Origin: Zerene cesonia
Lineage: Eukaryota > Arthropoda > Insecta > Lepidoptera > Pieridae
Assembly: GCF_012273895.1 (NCBI RefSeq)
Contig: NC_052127.1
Location: 5,762,247-5,826,246, forward strand
DNA: 64,000 nt
Direction of reading: 5' to 3'
Below are positions 18,390-31,600 of this stretch, one piece after another (positions within the stretch are counted from its first letter, which is position 1; each line of letters begins with the position of its first letter). The notes under the pieces are model-generated. The model saw only the letters and a list, made by a program, of their open reading frames with translations, was not told where the DNA came from and made no database searches. Both the position numbers and the translations under genes were made by a program.

Positions 18390-19500
18390 TTATTTGCGAC
18401 GAGTCGCATTTATTTGCCTATTTTCGGAATAATGGTAATACCTACTTGATACAAACATGGAAAACTTTATTTCTGTCGTCCTTTGGTTGTATACATTCAC
18501 ATAAGTAGTAATAAACAAGCCAAAAAGTAAGTACAAATTTTGTAGTTCAGACGAAGTTGAAAAATATGTATGTTTAAACACGCTAATCTGCAGGATTTAC
18601 TGGTTCGACTTCAAAATTTGTGTGTGTGATTATAGCATTTGATAAAAAAAAGTCATAGTGAATAAGGTATTATGGATATAATTCTTTTTTTTTTGCAAAT
18701 ATATATACAAACATGAAAATTAAATAATTCTTATGTTGATTAAAAATAAAAATTAAACCATATTATTATTTAAAAAAAGCGATATTACTATTGATATAGA
18801 ATTCAAAATGGCGCGGGTGTCGTGACAGCTGTATCATAATTCATACATTTAAACAACAGCGCCCCTAGCGGAGGTGACAAAACTAAAATCGAAAAACCAA
18901 ATTAGGTCTTAACGCCTTGAAATAAGCAACTATTTTGCACAGCAAGATGAAATGTAAACAGACGATCACAAATTTTACTAGAAATACATTTAATAGGTAT
19001 TTGAGTGTATTTGAATAATAGAATATATAAATAACACGTACCTCTATTGGTGAATCGATTTGTCGCGTATCACGGATAAATAACAACTACTTAAACAAAC
19101 AATTAGAATGATTCATAGAGGTTACTCATTCTTTTATCGGTTCATTAAAGCAATTTTGTGGGTTGAATTATAATTGCATATTTGTATTTGGTTGACAATT
19201 AGGTACTAGTAATGTGATGATGTATAAATATGCAATATAAAAGATAGCAGATATTTTTATTAAGAGTTCATTGTTATCGTATTGTTAACAAAACATTATA
19301 TTAAAATATCTGAAAGAATTTTGGTTTTTTTCAGTTACAGCAAAACTTTCTGAACAATGTCTTAGTCTACAGGTGAATATTTGTATAATATTAATTAATA
19401 AGATGACTAATGTATTTAATATCATTCTTCAATTATTACGATAACAATTCTTAGTAGAAAATGTATGGGAGATAAATAGTAATTTTACTAACTATCAAGG
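18390..19500. other. AT-rich spacer, no gene seen
   Basis: Short open frames exist on both strands but their translations are Phe/Tyr/Ile/Asn-rich and have no start or splice context. No recognisable repeats beyond A and T runs. Confidence 0.45.
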
Positions 19501-19795
19501 TTGTGGCTCAGTGGTTAGAGCCTGAGTCTTAAAATTGGAAAGGCGGAGGTTCGAGACCAGACGAGACGGCAAAAAAAAAATTGATTTTTCAATTTATCTG
19601 CACATTATTTAAGTCACTTCTGCTCGTAACGGTGAAGGAAAACATCATGAGGAAACCGGGCATGTAAAAGAATGACAAGTTCGACGACATGTGACAACTG
19701 TCAACCTGCACTTGGCCAGCTTGGTGGATCATGGCCTAAACATTATAGAAGGAATGTGTTTCAGCAGTGGGAACATATGGCTGGTGATGATGTTA
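19500..19795 (+). mobile_element. tRNA-headed SINE, plus orientation
   Basis: Begins with an A-box-like 'tgtggctcagtggttagagc' and a B-box-like 'ggaggttcgagaccagac'. It continues 'gtgaaggaaaacatcatgag', 'gttcgacgacatgtgacaac' and 'cagcagtgggaacatatggc', ending in a short GATGATG tail. This is the full-length order of SINE family S, somewhat diverged. Confidence 0.85.
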
Positions 19796-19939
19796 TGGTA
19801 ATAATGACCGACTTCCAAAAATCGTTTCTTTATAATATTTTTTTTTATAATAAGCTTGATCCTGCTCAGCTAAGGTTAAGCTTATTTTTAATTTTTATTA
19901 TTTAATCTAACAGTTTTATATTCTCATAATATCCTCAAT

Positions 19940-19947
19940 ATCAATAT

Positions 19948-20027
<80 letters not shown>

Positions 20028-20150
20028 GGAATCTCGGAATCGGCTCCAACGATTTTCATTAAATTTAGTATCTTTTTTAAAAAATGTAAAAAAAATCGTT
20101 TTTTATTCGTGTTTTATCATTCGGTCATCCAGGTACTTATATATAAAAAT
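19940..20150 (+). mobile_element. Family G repeat with (TA)n
   Basis: A (TA)n run at about 19952-20023, then 'gctccaacgattttcattaa' and 'attcgtgttttatcattcgg', ending 'tcatccaggtact'. Mirrors the element at 9575-9990. Confidence 0.7.
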
Positions 20151-20159
20151 TTAAGGATA

Positions 20160-20232
20160 TAAAAATTTAAGGATACATAAGCACATAGGGACACAGAAAG
20201 CGACTTTGTTTTACACTATGTAGTGATAAGAT
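20160..20232 (+). mobile_element. Family B 3' fragment
   Basis: 'cacatagggacacagaaagc' to 'cactatgtagtgataa'. Only the last 70 bases of the family remain. Confidence 0.7.
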
Positions 20233-20607
20233 AACGTCACGTTTTAATAACCCACGCAGTTATCGAGTAAAAAAACCTTAAATTAAAAAAAAATTGTCCA
20301 ATTGTGAACTTTGTTTTAATGTAAAGAAATTGAACCTCTTTTTTTCTTTAAAGCTACAAACGTATGGTAGACTTCTGCACTAATATTATAGTGTAGAAGG
20401 TATATACCACACAATCTAGTTTCATATTTCACAGAAAACGTTCAGGCTGCTAGTAGCGCAGACTTACTTTACTTCAAATTACATTTTCCAAATAAGATTA
20501 AATTGAAGTCGGAAAGGAATATGAATACTGGATGGCACATCTGAAAGAAGTCTCATAAAATGGTATAGCATCTGTGTCCAAATAGAGTTAAAAGAAGTCT
20601 AGATAAG

Positions 20608-20770
20608 TAAATAACCGACTTCAAAATAAGAAGAGGTTTTCAATTTGTCGCAAGGAATTTTTTTACCTCATAACTTATTTTTGGGTGAATCGATTTTATC
20701 ATTCTTTCTTTATTTGAAAGTCAATGCCTCCCATATGGACGCTTTTAAATTTAATCAAGTTTTTTTATGA
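20608..20770 (+). repeat. Family N repeat fragment
   Basis: 'taaccgacttcaaaataaga' with 'acctcataacttatttttgg' and 'ttctttatttgaaagtcaat'. Related copies occur at 24840-25015 and 28470-28640. Class unassigned. Confidence 0.6.
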
Positions 20771-21100
20771 GAAAGTAATTTGGTTCATTGTTAAAATAGT
20801 TACTATTTATGCATTTCAAGTAATTATTAGATAATAAAAAGAACAAGAAAGCATAACGAGTTTCAGTTTTTTAATTTGTACATATTTTATAATTATATCT
20901 TTATTCTCTCCTTGAATTAAAATAAATGGTAGTGTTGTGGACGTATAGGTTGTACTTATTATTCTGTGGTATAAATAATGTAAAGATAAAACGCTTATTA
21001 AAAATTATGAAGATAATTTATATTCTATATTTCGGTTAATTTAGAAACATAATAATGACCAAATATAGAAATTCAGACAATCATTTTTTATATTTTTAGA

Positions 21101-21312
21101 CTATCACTACATAATATAAAGCTAATTCGCTCTCAGCATCTGTCCCGATGTATCTATGTATGTATGATGATTAGATCTTTAAAACTACACATCGGATTTT
21201 GATGAGGTATTTTTTTATAGATAGAGTGATTGAAGAGGAAGGTTTATATGTACAATAAAATCTATTAAACTACTCCGAACTTAACGCGTGCGAAGCCGCG
21301 GGAAAAAATAGT
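21101..21312 (-). mobile_element. Family B copy, reverse
   Basis: 'ctatcactacataatataaa' to 'aacgcgtgcgaagccgcggg', nearly full length with moderate divergence. Confidence 0.75.
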
Positions 21313-21319
21313 TACAAAT

Positions 21320-22520
21320 AAAGTGCTATAAGTCTCACTCGCTCCTATGTACATTTATTAGGGGTTAAAGGTCACATTTTAGATTTTTCTTAAAAACGGT
21401 AACAAATATCTCGATCTAAAAATTGTCTATTAAAATATTAAATAACCCTCACGATTTTTATCTAAGGCATACCGTTCCAAGTAAACTCGAGGTCTACAAA
21501 CACTTGGTTCTATGAGAATTTTCGCAACTTCATTTTGAACTGAAAATCTGTGTGTATTCAAAATTTAGTAAATATAATTTTGTTTTAAATAAAGAGACAT
21601 CTATCGTAATTTCTTGGAACTATTGGAATGTAATACAGAAAAGTGGACCAAATTTAACAACCAGATATTACCAATCTATATCGTAAAATGTAAAATACTA
21701 CATTTATTATCATTTTCGTTTATATAAAATAACTCAGAAACTTTATTAAAAAGCAAGTTTCGTTAATTAATAAAAAGCTAAATCGTGTAAAGCGTTACTA
21801 ACGCCATCTCTTTTAATTTTCACAAACCAGCAAGTTTTCATGTGAAAGTAACGTTTCATATGTTCGCGTTGCTTATTTTTATTTGGAGAGCTCCACAATG
21901 AGATAATAAACTAAGTTGTTTTAGCTTAGATTGAGTTTTAATTGATGTACATGCATTTGATTTGTGAATTGGAAATGAGAAATGATATTTTGTCATACCT
22001 AACTGACCCAAAACAATGACCCAATGAAAAAATTGTCTGCCTTACTTTTATCATTTAGGTATGAACAATAAACATTATCCGTATCCTACCGATCCACACA
22101 ATATTTCATAAAATTCGGTACAACCGTTTCGTAGGATTTTGGTTACACACATCGCGACACGGTTTTATCATATTTAATATTATTCTTTAAAATAGAACAT
22201 ACATTTACCGGCTCTAGCTTATCATAAATACATAAACATACAATTAAGCTTCTTTCTATTTTTATAGTAATTTGACTCTTATATTTTTAACAAACAAATT
22301 GACCAATATAATAAACTACAAATGCGTACCAACAAATATAATATAACCATCAAAAATGCCCTTAAAATATTGACTTAAACATTTCCAACATTCGAACCTT
22401 CATAACGTAATGCAGCAACAAAATTCGCCACCATTAATCAAATACATTTGCACAGTATCAAATGCGAGTTTGTCTTAGTGGATTTACAGAGCTAGAGAGA
22501 CGGGTACATATACGTTATAT
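21320..22520. other. AT-rich spacer upstream of the WAP gene
   Basis: Mostly unique AT-rich sequence. At about 22085-22170 there is a diverged repeat ('cggtacaaccgtttcgtagg') related to the interior of the elements at 38266 and 56985. No coding exon seen. Confidence 0.45.
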
Positions 22521-22639
22521 AATATACTTCTATGTTCAGCCAGGGAACTCGGGGTAGGGTTGTATCAGACAGCTCCCACAACCCGACGCGACTAGACGCG
22601 CGCAATGCTCTAAAGCCAGTGTTTCTGTGAACGAAAAAG

Positions 22640-22694
22640 ATGTCAAAATATAAGTTAATCATAGTTCTTTTCTTCTCTGTGGCCCTGGTTGCTG
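22640..22694 (+). CDS. WAP gene exon 1: signal peptide
   Basis: Codes for 18 residues plus one base and ends at a strong GTGAGT donor. No TATA box is seen upstream. The 80 bases before the ATG are GC-richer and hold a possible CCAGTG initiator at about 22616. Confidence 0.8.
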
Positions 22695-25600
22695 GTGAGT
22701 TGTGTTCTTTTTTTAAATTTCGCCAATTTTTCCCGCGCGAAGGTCAACCGTGGCTGTCAAAATATTTCGAAATCAATCAGACCGTGTGTATTATAAATTT
22801 GTAGCTCCGGTCTGATTGGATGTGGTTTGCTCGCCGATTTATAAATTAATTTGATTCGTTTATTATTGCCGTGTATTGATTGAATTCAATTCGGATTTAA
22901 CTGGATTTTATTGGCAAATAATGATAAGTGTTTATATTTGATTTCAGATTATAAACATATTTCGCTTATATATAAACAATATGTTTTTTTATCCGAATCC
23001 TCACCCTATTATTATAATGTTTTATGAATCGTAATTTATCTTATAATTTAAACAATAGAGGTTTCGATTAAATTTTTAATCTGACATTCTAATAGAGAAA
23101 CAATTTTATATCCAAACATAATTTATTCATATATGCATTTTGTCATACAGTACAACATTATTTGATAAATAGAAATATTTTCATTCATAGGAACTACTTA
23201 ATTTAAATGACATAAGTTATATGTTTTTTAAAACATGATTTGACCTATTATATAGCTGAAAACAAATACGAATACCGAGGATGGAAGAATCGCTATTCTA
23301 TATATCGATATTGGAGAGTAGAGCCTGAATAAATCTACCTTACTTTAATGTGGATTGATCTGGGGATCACGCATAAACCAATTTGTACCAAGAGATTAGA
23401 AATTAATTTACTGTTACATGCCGATTAATGACAAATTTTGGATATATATGAAAGGGCAACGAGGATAGCAGAGATTTGATAAATGCTCTAGGCATACCAT
23501 GAAATCACGGATGATGTCAGATATTCTTCTGTATAACGTTTAATTGAAAATGTTTGTTGATATGCCGTTTAACTAAACTAAATCTAGTGAAATGAATGAG
23601 TGAACTTTACGAAGCAATTAATTCACTCCTTCATCATTTCACTAGATTTTTTTTTATGGCAATAAGTCAGAACTATTTGCCATTCATTCGATTTATTTAG
23701 TGAAAATCATAATTTTGTCATATGTAACCTATCTTTTTTTTCGTAAAAAGAGGTGATATAACTTTTTTAACAAACGAATAGGATATCCGCTGCGGTGGTA
23801 AAAAACTACCCTTAAAAATAAAACTTGCAACGTCGCTAAACGTGGCTAGCGGACTATTTGACGGTTTGAAAATTCAGCTCAAATAAAAACTACACTGTTT
23901 ATTTTGTGTAAAAACAGCGTTCTGAAAGTTTGCATCAAACTGCTTCAGAATAACAGTTCTATTCTTTTATTAATATCACTAATTTTCTTATTTTCTAATC
24001 ACAGTTCTATTCTTTTATCACTAAATTTCGTTGATATTATTTATGATAAGTTAAATATGCTAAGTAGTTCCTGAGTTTAAAAAACAAAAAACTTGGCGTT
24101 GCGTTCCAAAAAACAAAAAAAAACTCTTTAATTATAAAATTCCTTAATTTTTTCTTAAAAATTATAATTTCATTTTCTTCTTCTCAGAAATTATTAGTAT
24201 AGGTCGTCGATTTTCATCGCTAAAACTACCAAATGGGACAGCGAAATGAGCAATAATCTTTAGGAATGAAAAAGTGATGCATGTTTTATTTCATTTTGTT
24301 TATAACCCTGCTTTCTAATAAGGAATATGACAATATGTATATCGCTACTTAATCACAACAGAAGCCAATTCTATAATAATTCTAAACAAAAATGTTATTA
24401 ACAATTACATCATAAAAGTTTTTACTTTCGGAACGTAACATAAATTACAACTATTTTCTATAAGCTCTAAAATAAACAGAGCCTGACAGAATTTCATAGT
24501 AAAGTATTTATTTAAAAGCGGAAAGCACTTTACGCTACTAAAAATAATGCTTAAACGTAGTGACGTTGAAATTTCATACTTGACTTAACGTTAACAAGTT
24601 AAAAGAGGTTTTTTTATGCCATTCCGGGTAACAGAGCTGGTTGTTCGCCAGAAGGTGAGCGAATACCACCGCTAGCATATACATTAAGGGGAAATGTAAG
24701 ATCTAAGGAGAGGGTATACGACGGGTATGAAAGACTGGGAAGGGAGAGGAAAAGGATACGGGCCTCTGGCGTCCCCATTCACAGAACATAACACAGTACC
24801 ATTTTAGAATGTATAGTGGTGGTCAGAGTCGTCGGTACGCTTTCTCAACCGACCTCAAAAAAGGAAGGATGATTAATTCGACTGTATTTTTTGTGTTTGT
24901 TACCTCATAACATTTTACTGGAACAACCGATATTTATGATTGTTATTTATTTGAAAGCTGGTGCTTCCGATTTGGTTTTGTTTTTTGTTGAAAAAGATTA
25001 TTCTAGAGAATAATTATCCATAGCTATAAATTAAAAATTAAATCGTCAAATGTGCTAAGCGTCAAACTCAAGACTCGCTCCACAAAATCGGTAAATTATT
25101 TTTATAACGTTCTTATAAGTATAATAAGGAATGATCTCATGGAAAGAAAAGACGTGCCACGGTTGAAGCCGAGGCGGAGAGCTAGTTGTATATATGTATT
25201 CGGTAGGTATACCATCTTGAAATAGGTCGTCAACTATTTTTATCACTCTAAGTGATAAGGGTGCTGTGGCAGAAAGTTTTCTCAGTTACGTGGATTATTA
25301 AAAATTTAGCATAATAATATGTTATATTGGTTATTTTTTATCATCTTATTTGTTTTCACTGCAAGGGCGTAGGTCCATCGTTTTTTTAGATTCTGTCCGT
25401 CCATCGGAGTGTTGGAGACCTGATGTATTACAGGTTTTACATAGCCACAAGTTTTCCATAGCTAAAGCCTTAAAATTTTATGCTTAATCTGTGTTTTTAA
25501 ACATACTTTTTATTTAATTTCCACACAACTAAGTGTGCGGAAAGAAATAACGTTTTTCTTATTCATAATTACGAAATTCAGATTCGCGAATATTGGTGGA

Positions 25601-28600
25601 TATAATTTAAAGTCGATTAATATTTTGCGCAAAATATTTTCAATTATAGATTTATATTGGCTTCACTATCGCTAATTATATCAAAAATTATATAAAAGTA
25701 CGTTGTAGATGATGTTGTATCGGTTGAAGGATATTATTTTGATCAAGAAATAAAAATAGCTCCAATGAAATGTATCAATATATTATGTGGGCACACTGCG
25801 ACATGAATTGGGCCAAATCACACTGAAGATTGGTGTGAAACCTAAAACTCAAAAAAAACACTAGTGTTTCCCAGTTCTTTGCAAAAATACAATTTCATTT
25901 ATATTAACAATTGACGTGCAATCTAAATTAGATTGTGCCGCTATGAAAATAACAAGTAATTTCGTGTGACCAATAATTTTAGAAGAAACATACTGAAGAG
26001 AGAGAGAGAGAGACAGACATAGTACCAAGTATTAAAAAGTATATAATTTAATCATTTCCAAAGTGTTATTAATTGCTACCTACCTACAGGGAATATTGTT
26101 AACTCATTGAATTAATACGTCTAGATTTCATGATTTTCCCTTAATAAGTTTTATCAAATTTCTTAAAAGGATTATATTATTTTAATTAACTGCAATGATC
26201 AATGTTTTTATTACATTACATTACACAGGGTGTAAATTTAATAGATTTTAGTCGAAAATTTATTAAAGAATAGAAAAAATTACGCGGTTCGAACCTCGTC
26301 TCATGATCAAGTCATTCTATTCTTTAATTTGCTCATTTATAAAGCGTTTCAATACTATACTAAACATTTGATGTTAGTCGGTTCGAATTCCGAGTGCGGT
26401 CAACGAGTTTTCGAAAATCGTTGAATGCAGTTGTCTTTCTTTTTAAAAGTAATTGAATGTTTTCTTCGAGAAATCTTCTACTTACAATATTAAGAGTTGT
26501 CTAACTTTTTTTTAAGTGGGGAAATCTTGCAGATACCCACGGTCTCCGGGGAAAAAGCCATGGGTTGAAAAAGTGAAGGGGCCACGGGAGCTGATTATGA
26601 TTCGTACTTAGCTTATATATATCATTTAGTTTATCAATTGAAGTGATTTCACTTCACCGAAAGCGATCACCATCATCATTGATGATATAATTGAATGAAG
26701 TAACCATAGAGTAATGTAAAACCAAAGAGTATTAAATCAAATAATAATATAATCAATAAATACCAATATATTAAATGGTAATTAACAACAAACGTCGCAC
26801 ATACTCGACATTTCAATTAAATTAATTATTTAAAATCCAATTATTACAAAATTATTACAGTATAATTACGGAATAATGTAACTTTACACGGTACGACACT
26901 CCATCGTTTCCGAGTTAAGACAATACCATGTATTTCCCTCTTTCTTCCGGTGTCGGCCAGTCAACTATTCCGGAACGCGTGCGCACGCGATTCTTGAGTT
27001 TTTATAGCATACGATATCTTGATGCGATACGATATCGTGTTGACTAAAGTAGTGATTTATTATATATAAATGACTTCAACGATTCTGTCATTATCTGAAT
27101 AATTTTAATCCGACTACTAACGTACGAGAAATGTGTGGAAAAACATCATCGTCATCAGCCCATATTTGTTCCCACTGCTGGGACACAGGCCTCCTATGAG
27201 GGTTTAGGCCATAATCCACCACGCTGGCCAAGTGCGGGTTGGCAGATGTCACATGTCGTCGAACTTTTAATTCTTGGACATGCCGGTTTCCTCACGATGA
27301 AAACATACAAAAGGAAAAACATACATGCACACAATTAGACAATTACGAAATGGCACATGACCTTAGAAGGTGGTATTTGTAATGGTCAGTTTAATAATAT
27401 ATCCAAAAATTTTGTAATTTCGACAATATAACATTCATGAACATTGAACTGACAGAATCGAACAGAGCGAATGTATAATTGTTTTTAAATTAACAAAATT
27501 ATTAGATAGTGACACCATTTTAATCATCAGTTCATTTTTAAAGATCTATCTAGGTCTTTAGCAATGGAGCTATGGTTTTTAAGTAGTTTTCTTTTTTGCT
27601 AACATAAACGGTTGACAGATTTAATAATGCAGGGAAAGCTATCGTAGTAATAAACGTATCGATTTAAATATTAAATAATCTAAGAGAAAATAAAGAACGT
27701 CAAATGTCGTGTGCTCTAAATGAGATCATATTATCTAATTAATAATTTATACGCAATGACTTTACCATAAATCGAATCTTTTGCATTTTATCCATTTAAC
27801 GAATGATTCTTACATCACGCAATACAAATATTTGTGTGTTTGTTTATTTCCGCTTGCTTATATCGGAATGCGATTAAATGTAAATAATTTTCAGCATAGT
27901 AATTGATAATTATTTGATACTTACATATTGGAATAACTTGATAGCATATTGTTTAGGCTGTTACAGTATGAGTTTTGCAATTTATTTATTTATTTATTTT
28001 ATTCATCAAAATCACATTTTCTTCGCTCAGTTTGTTTAATAATTGTGTTCAATACATAAAATAAGTTGTCCGGGAATTGTTTATTAATTTTTTATATATA
28101 AAGCGTAAACACAATACGTTTAATAAGTTCAAATATAATTTCAATAGACGCTGGTCCCGTCTCCAACCGGATATCAAGATTCCTTTTTTTATCCCAAGGG
28201 AGCATTTAAATGATATTAAAAATATCCTATCACCCAAGTGAGCTCATATCCTGCCTATATACCATAATTCCATCACAATCCGTTAAGTAGTTTCAGCGTG
28301 ACTGACGGACAAACGTCCAAAGAAATAAACTTTCACATTTATAATATTAGAGTGAAGTGTGATTTAATATCATAGTTGCGTGAGATATATAATGTATTAA
28401 GTATTTGAAATAAGTTCGAATATCAACATTTGTAAGCGTTTATTAGCTTTATATAGCGTTGTAATTTTAACCGTCGTTTTCAAAAACGAAATAGGTTAAC
28501 TATTCGCCTGTATTTTTTGTATTTTTTACTTCATGCTTCTTACTTGATGGACCGATTTTAGTGATTCTTTTGTGTGTGGGTGGGTGGTAGCATATATAGT

Positions 28601-31600
28601 CTAGTTCTGACAGTTTGAAGGTGGTATTTCTTTTTATTAAAAATAATTGTATTATCACTACATAGTATAAAATAAAGTCACTTTCACTGTCCCTATGTCC
28701 CTATGTATGTTTAAATCTTTAATACTAGGCAACGGATTTTGATGAGGTTTATTTTATAGATAGAGTGATTCAAGAGGAAACTACTCCGAATTAAACGCGT
28801 GCCAAGCCGCGGGCAAAAGCTAGTTGTACATAAGAATGACGTATATGAATGTATGCGAATGAGTTTTGAAGCTAAATCGATAAAATATAGTCTTCGCGAA
28901 CAAAGTCGCGTGCAGGTAACTAGTATACGTATATTTTATGTACTCATTGTCGACACGATGGAGTTAGTCCCGGTTTAATATTGGTTTGTGTTAGAAACAT
29001 CTTTCGTACTTGTCTCGTGTTTAAGTTATGCTAAGTTTTGTGTGGAACTGTGAAACTGTAAGTGTTCGTGTGTTTGTTTTATCTGCGAGATACACGGAAA
29101 TGTTATTTCCAAATTAAACAAGATAAACTAATTAGAGACTACTTCATTTCTAAGGTAGAGTTTACTAGCTCTATCTTAAGGATTCGCGTTTGTTGTGTGT
29201 TTGTATGCGTTTGTATTGTTGAATAATTTTCTCTTTAAACAATAAATAGATTTAAACAAGATACATTCAATATGAATAATAAGTGGAACAAAAACAGAAA
29301 CATATCTTTTTTTTCAAAGTAAGCACAGGGCACGTATTTATTCATTAACTTCAAAAATTGCCTTTTTTGATAATTTTCCATCAAGATACAACAAAGCCTG
29401 TGACTTATATTATAGAAGTAGACGCTCGTCCCGGTTCCGCCCGGATATCAAGGTTCCTGTTTTATCCTAAGGTAGCATTTAATCGGGTTCTCCATACCCT
29501 GTCTGTATACCAATTTTCATCAAAATCCGTGCATTTCATGTTTCAGGGTGATTGACGGACAAACATCCAAACAAACAAACTTTCACATTTGAATGTTAGT
29601 GTAATAAGTATGTGTACTTATATATATACAATCATATAGAGCAGAAATATTCCGCGCAATAGTATTTCATTATCTGTGGCCGCAGATAGTAAAACACTAT
29701 GCAAGTCACGGGTAAAAAAAACTAAAGCATAATAAGCTACAAATCTTGCCATTTGCTTGCCCTTGCCATTTCTCTATATTTCCCATGATGCAGGTACTCA
29801 AATCGGGCCAAAGAAGCGTTATCAAGGGACTGACCCGTTTGACCCCGGCTTAATAAAAGGACAAAGCACTTTGTTTAGACAACCGGTGTGCGGTTTAAGA
29901 CATGGTGGTTACGAACTTAGGCTAAGCAACCTTAGGGGCCCATTTGTAAATTACGTCACACCTATTTTAGTTTCTTTTGAACCCTCTTCTTGTCACAGGT
30001 TTGTTATGTGACGAAATAATTTTCCAAATTTTATAGAAACATGTCATCATCATCATCATCATCATCAGCCCATATTTGTTCCCACTGCTGGGACACAGGC
30101 CTCCTATGAGGGTTTAGGCCATAATCCACCCATGTGACGTCACGAAGCTTTTGACCCCTCCCCCCCTGCACTTGGTGATACCCTACCCCACCGTGTGACG
30201 TATTTATATATGCCCCCAAGGTACCATTGGGATAGTAAATGGTACAGAAAAAAAAGAATTCGATATATATAGTTGATTACCCGGAATAAAAAAAAATGAC
30301 ATTCAATACAAAATTTATAAAAGCGCGGTGAAATCATTTGTAAACTTTACGCCCCAATTAAGTTTCAAACTGTTATGGGTAAAGGTACACAAACTTTGAA
30401 TTTATCCAAACCATAACAAAGTTGCACCGTATACATCTTATTTTGTATTTACCATTTTGACTATAAAGACAATTTCATACAAACGAATTTGCATGAAAAC
30501 TTTTTTCTAACATCACATATAGAAAACCTCAAAACCCTCAGAGGTTATTGATAAGCATATTTAGTATGTTATCGCCTTATTATCAGTTCAGCCGAGCGAG
30601 AGAGCCCAAAACCCGATCGTATCGTGTAATACTTTGATCCTTTAATCTTTTTAAGGGTCCCTGCTAATGCTTATAGGCAGTTTTTGTCACGTGTCATCAG
30701 GTTGCTATAAGTAAGTAGAATTATAACATGATTTAATAATTTATCTTGGGCTTTATAATATATAGTACTAGCTGCGCCCCGCGGTTTCACCCGCGTAAGT
30801 CCATATCCCGTAGGAATGTCGGGATAAAAAGTTGCCTATATGTTATTCCATTTGTTCAGCTGACTACGTACCAAATTTCATTGCAATCGGTTCAGTAGTT
30901 TTTGCGTGAAAGAGCAACAAACACACACACAAACATCCTTACAAACTTTCGCATTTACGAGTATAATATTAGTAGGATAAAACAAAGTCGCTTTCTCTGT
31001 CCCTATGTCCCTATATATGCTTTAGTCTTAAAAACTACGCAACGGATTTTGATGCTGTTTTTTTTTATAGATGAGTGATTCAAGAGGAAAATTTATGTAT
31101 ATAATAATATCAATTAAACTAACGAATGTAACGCGTGTAAAGTCGCGGCCAAAAGCTAGATTACGTTATAAAAACGATCTGTAAATTTTCCTACCTCTGT
31201 ACATGATTTTGAACTTTTACAGCATAATAAATTACTGAATTCGTATTGAATTTTTAGAAATTTCTATCAACCTTGCATGCAGGTTGCATGAAACGACGAA
31301 TACATTTTTTTATCTCTGCTTAAACACTAATTTAAAAGAGTGGAACGAGATAAGCTATTCTAAGAAAAGAAAACTTACGACATTATCCTCGGGAGTTACG
31401 GTCTCCCTCAGGGGCACTTGAAGCGAACTATGTTACATCCTACAAGGCATTATTAGTTGGTCCCGTACTCGTTACATTTATAAACTTCTCCGTTTAAATT
31501 ATTAAAATTAAACCGTGTCCTACAGATTTCATAATGAAAATCGTAAACCGAAAGCCTCGAAGTTGTTTGTTCGCTTTGTTACGTGAAACGGACCGTATTT

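Noticed and set aside
23581..23650. Inverted pair 'aatctagtgaaatgaatgag' / 'catttcactagatt' as a structured RNA
   Set aside because: A single stem with an AT-rich loop and no covariation evidence; not enough to call an RNA gene.
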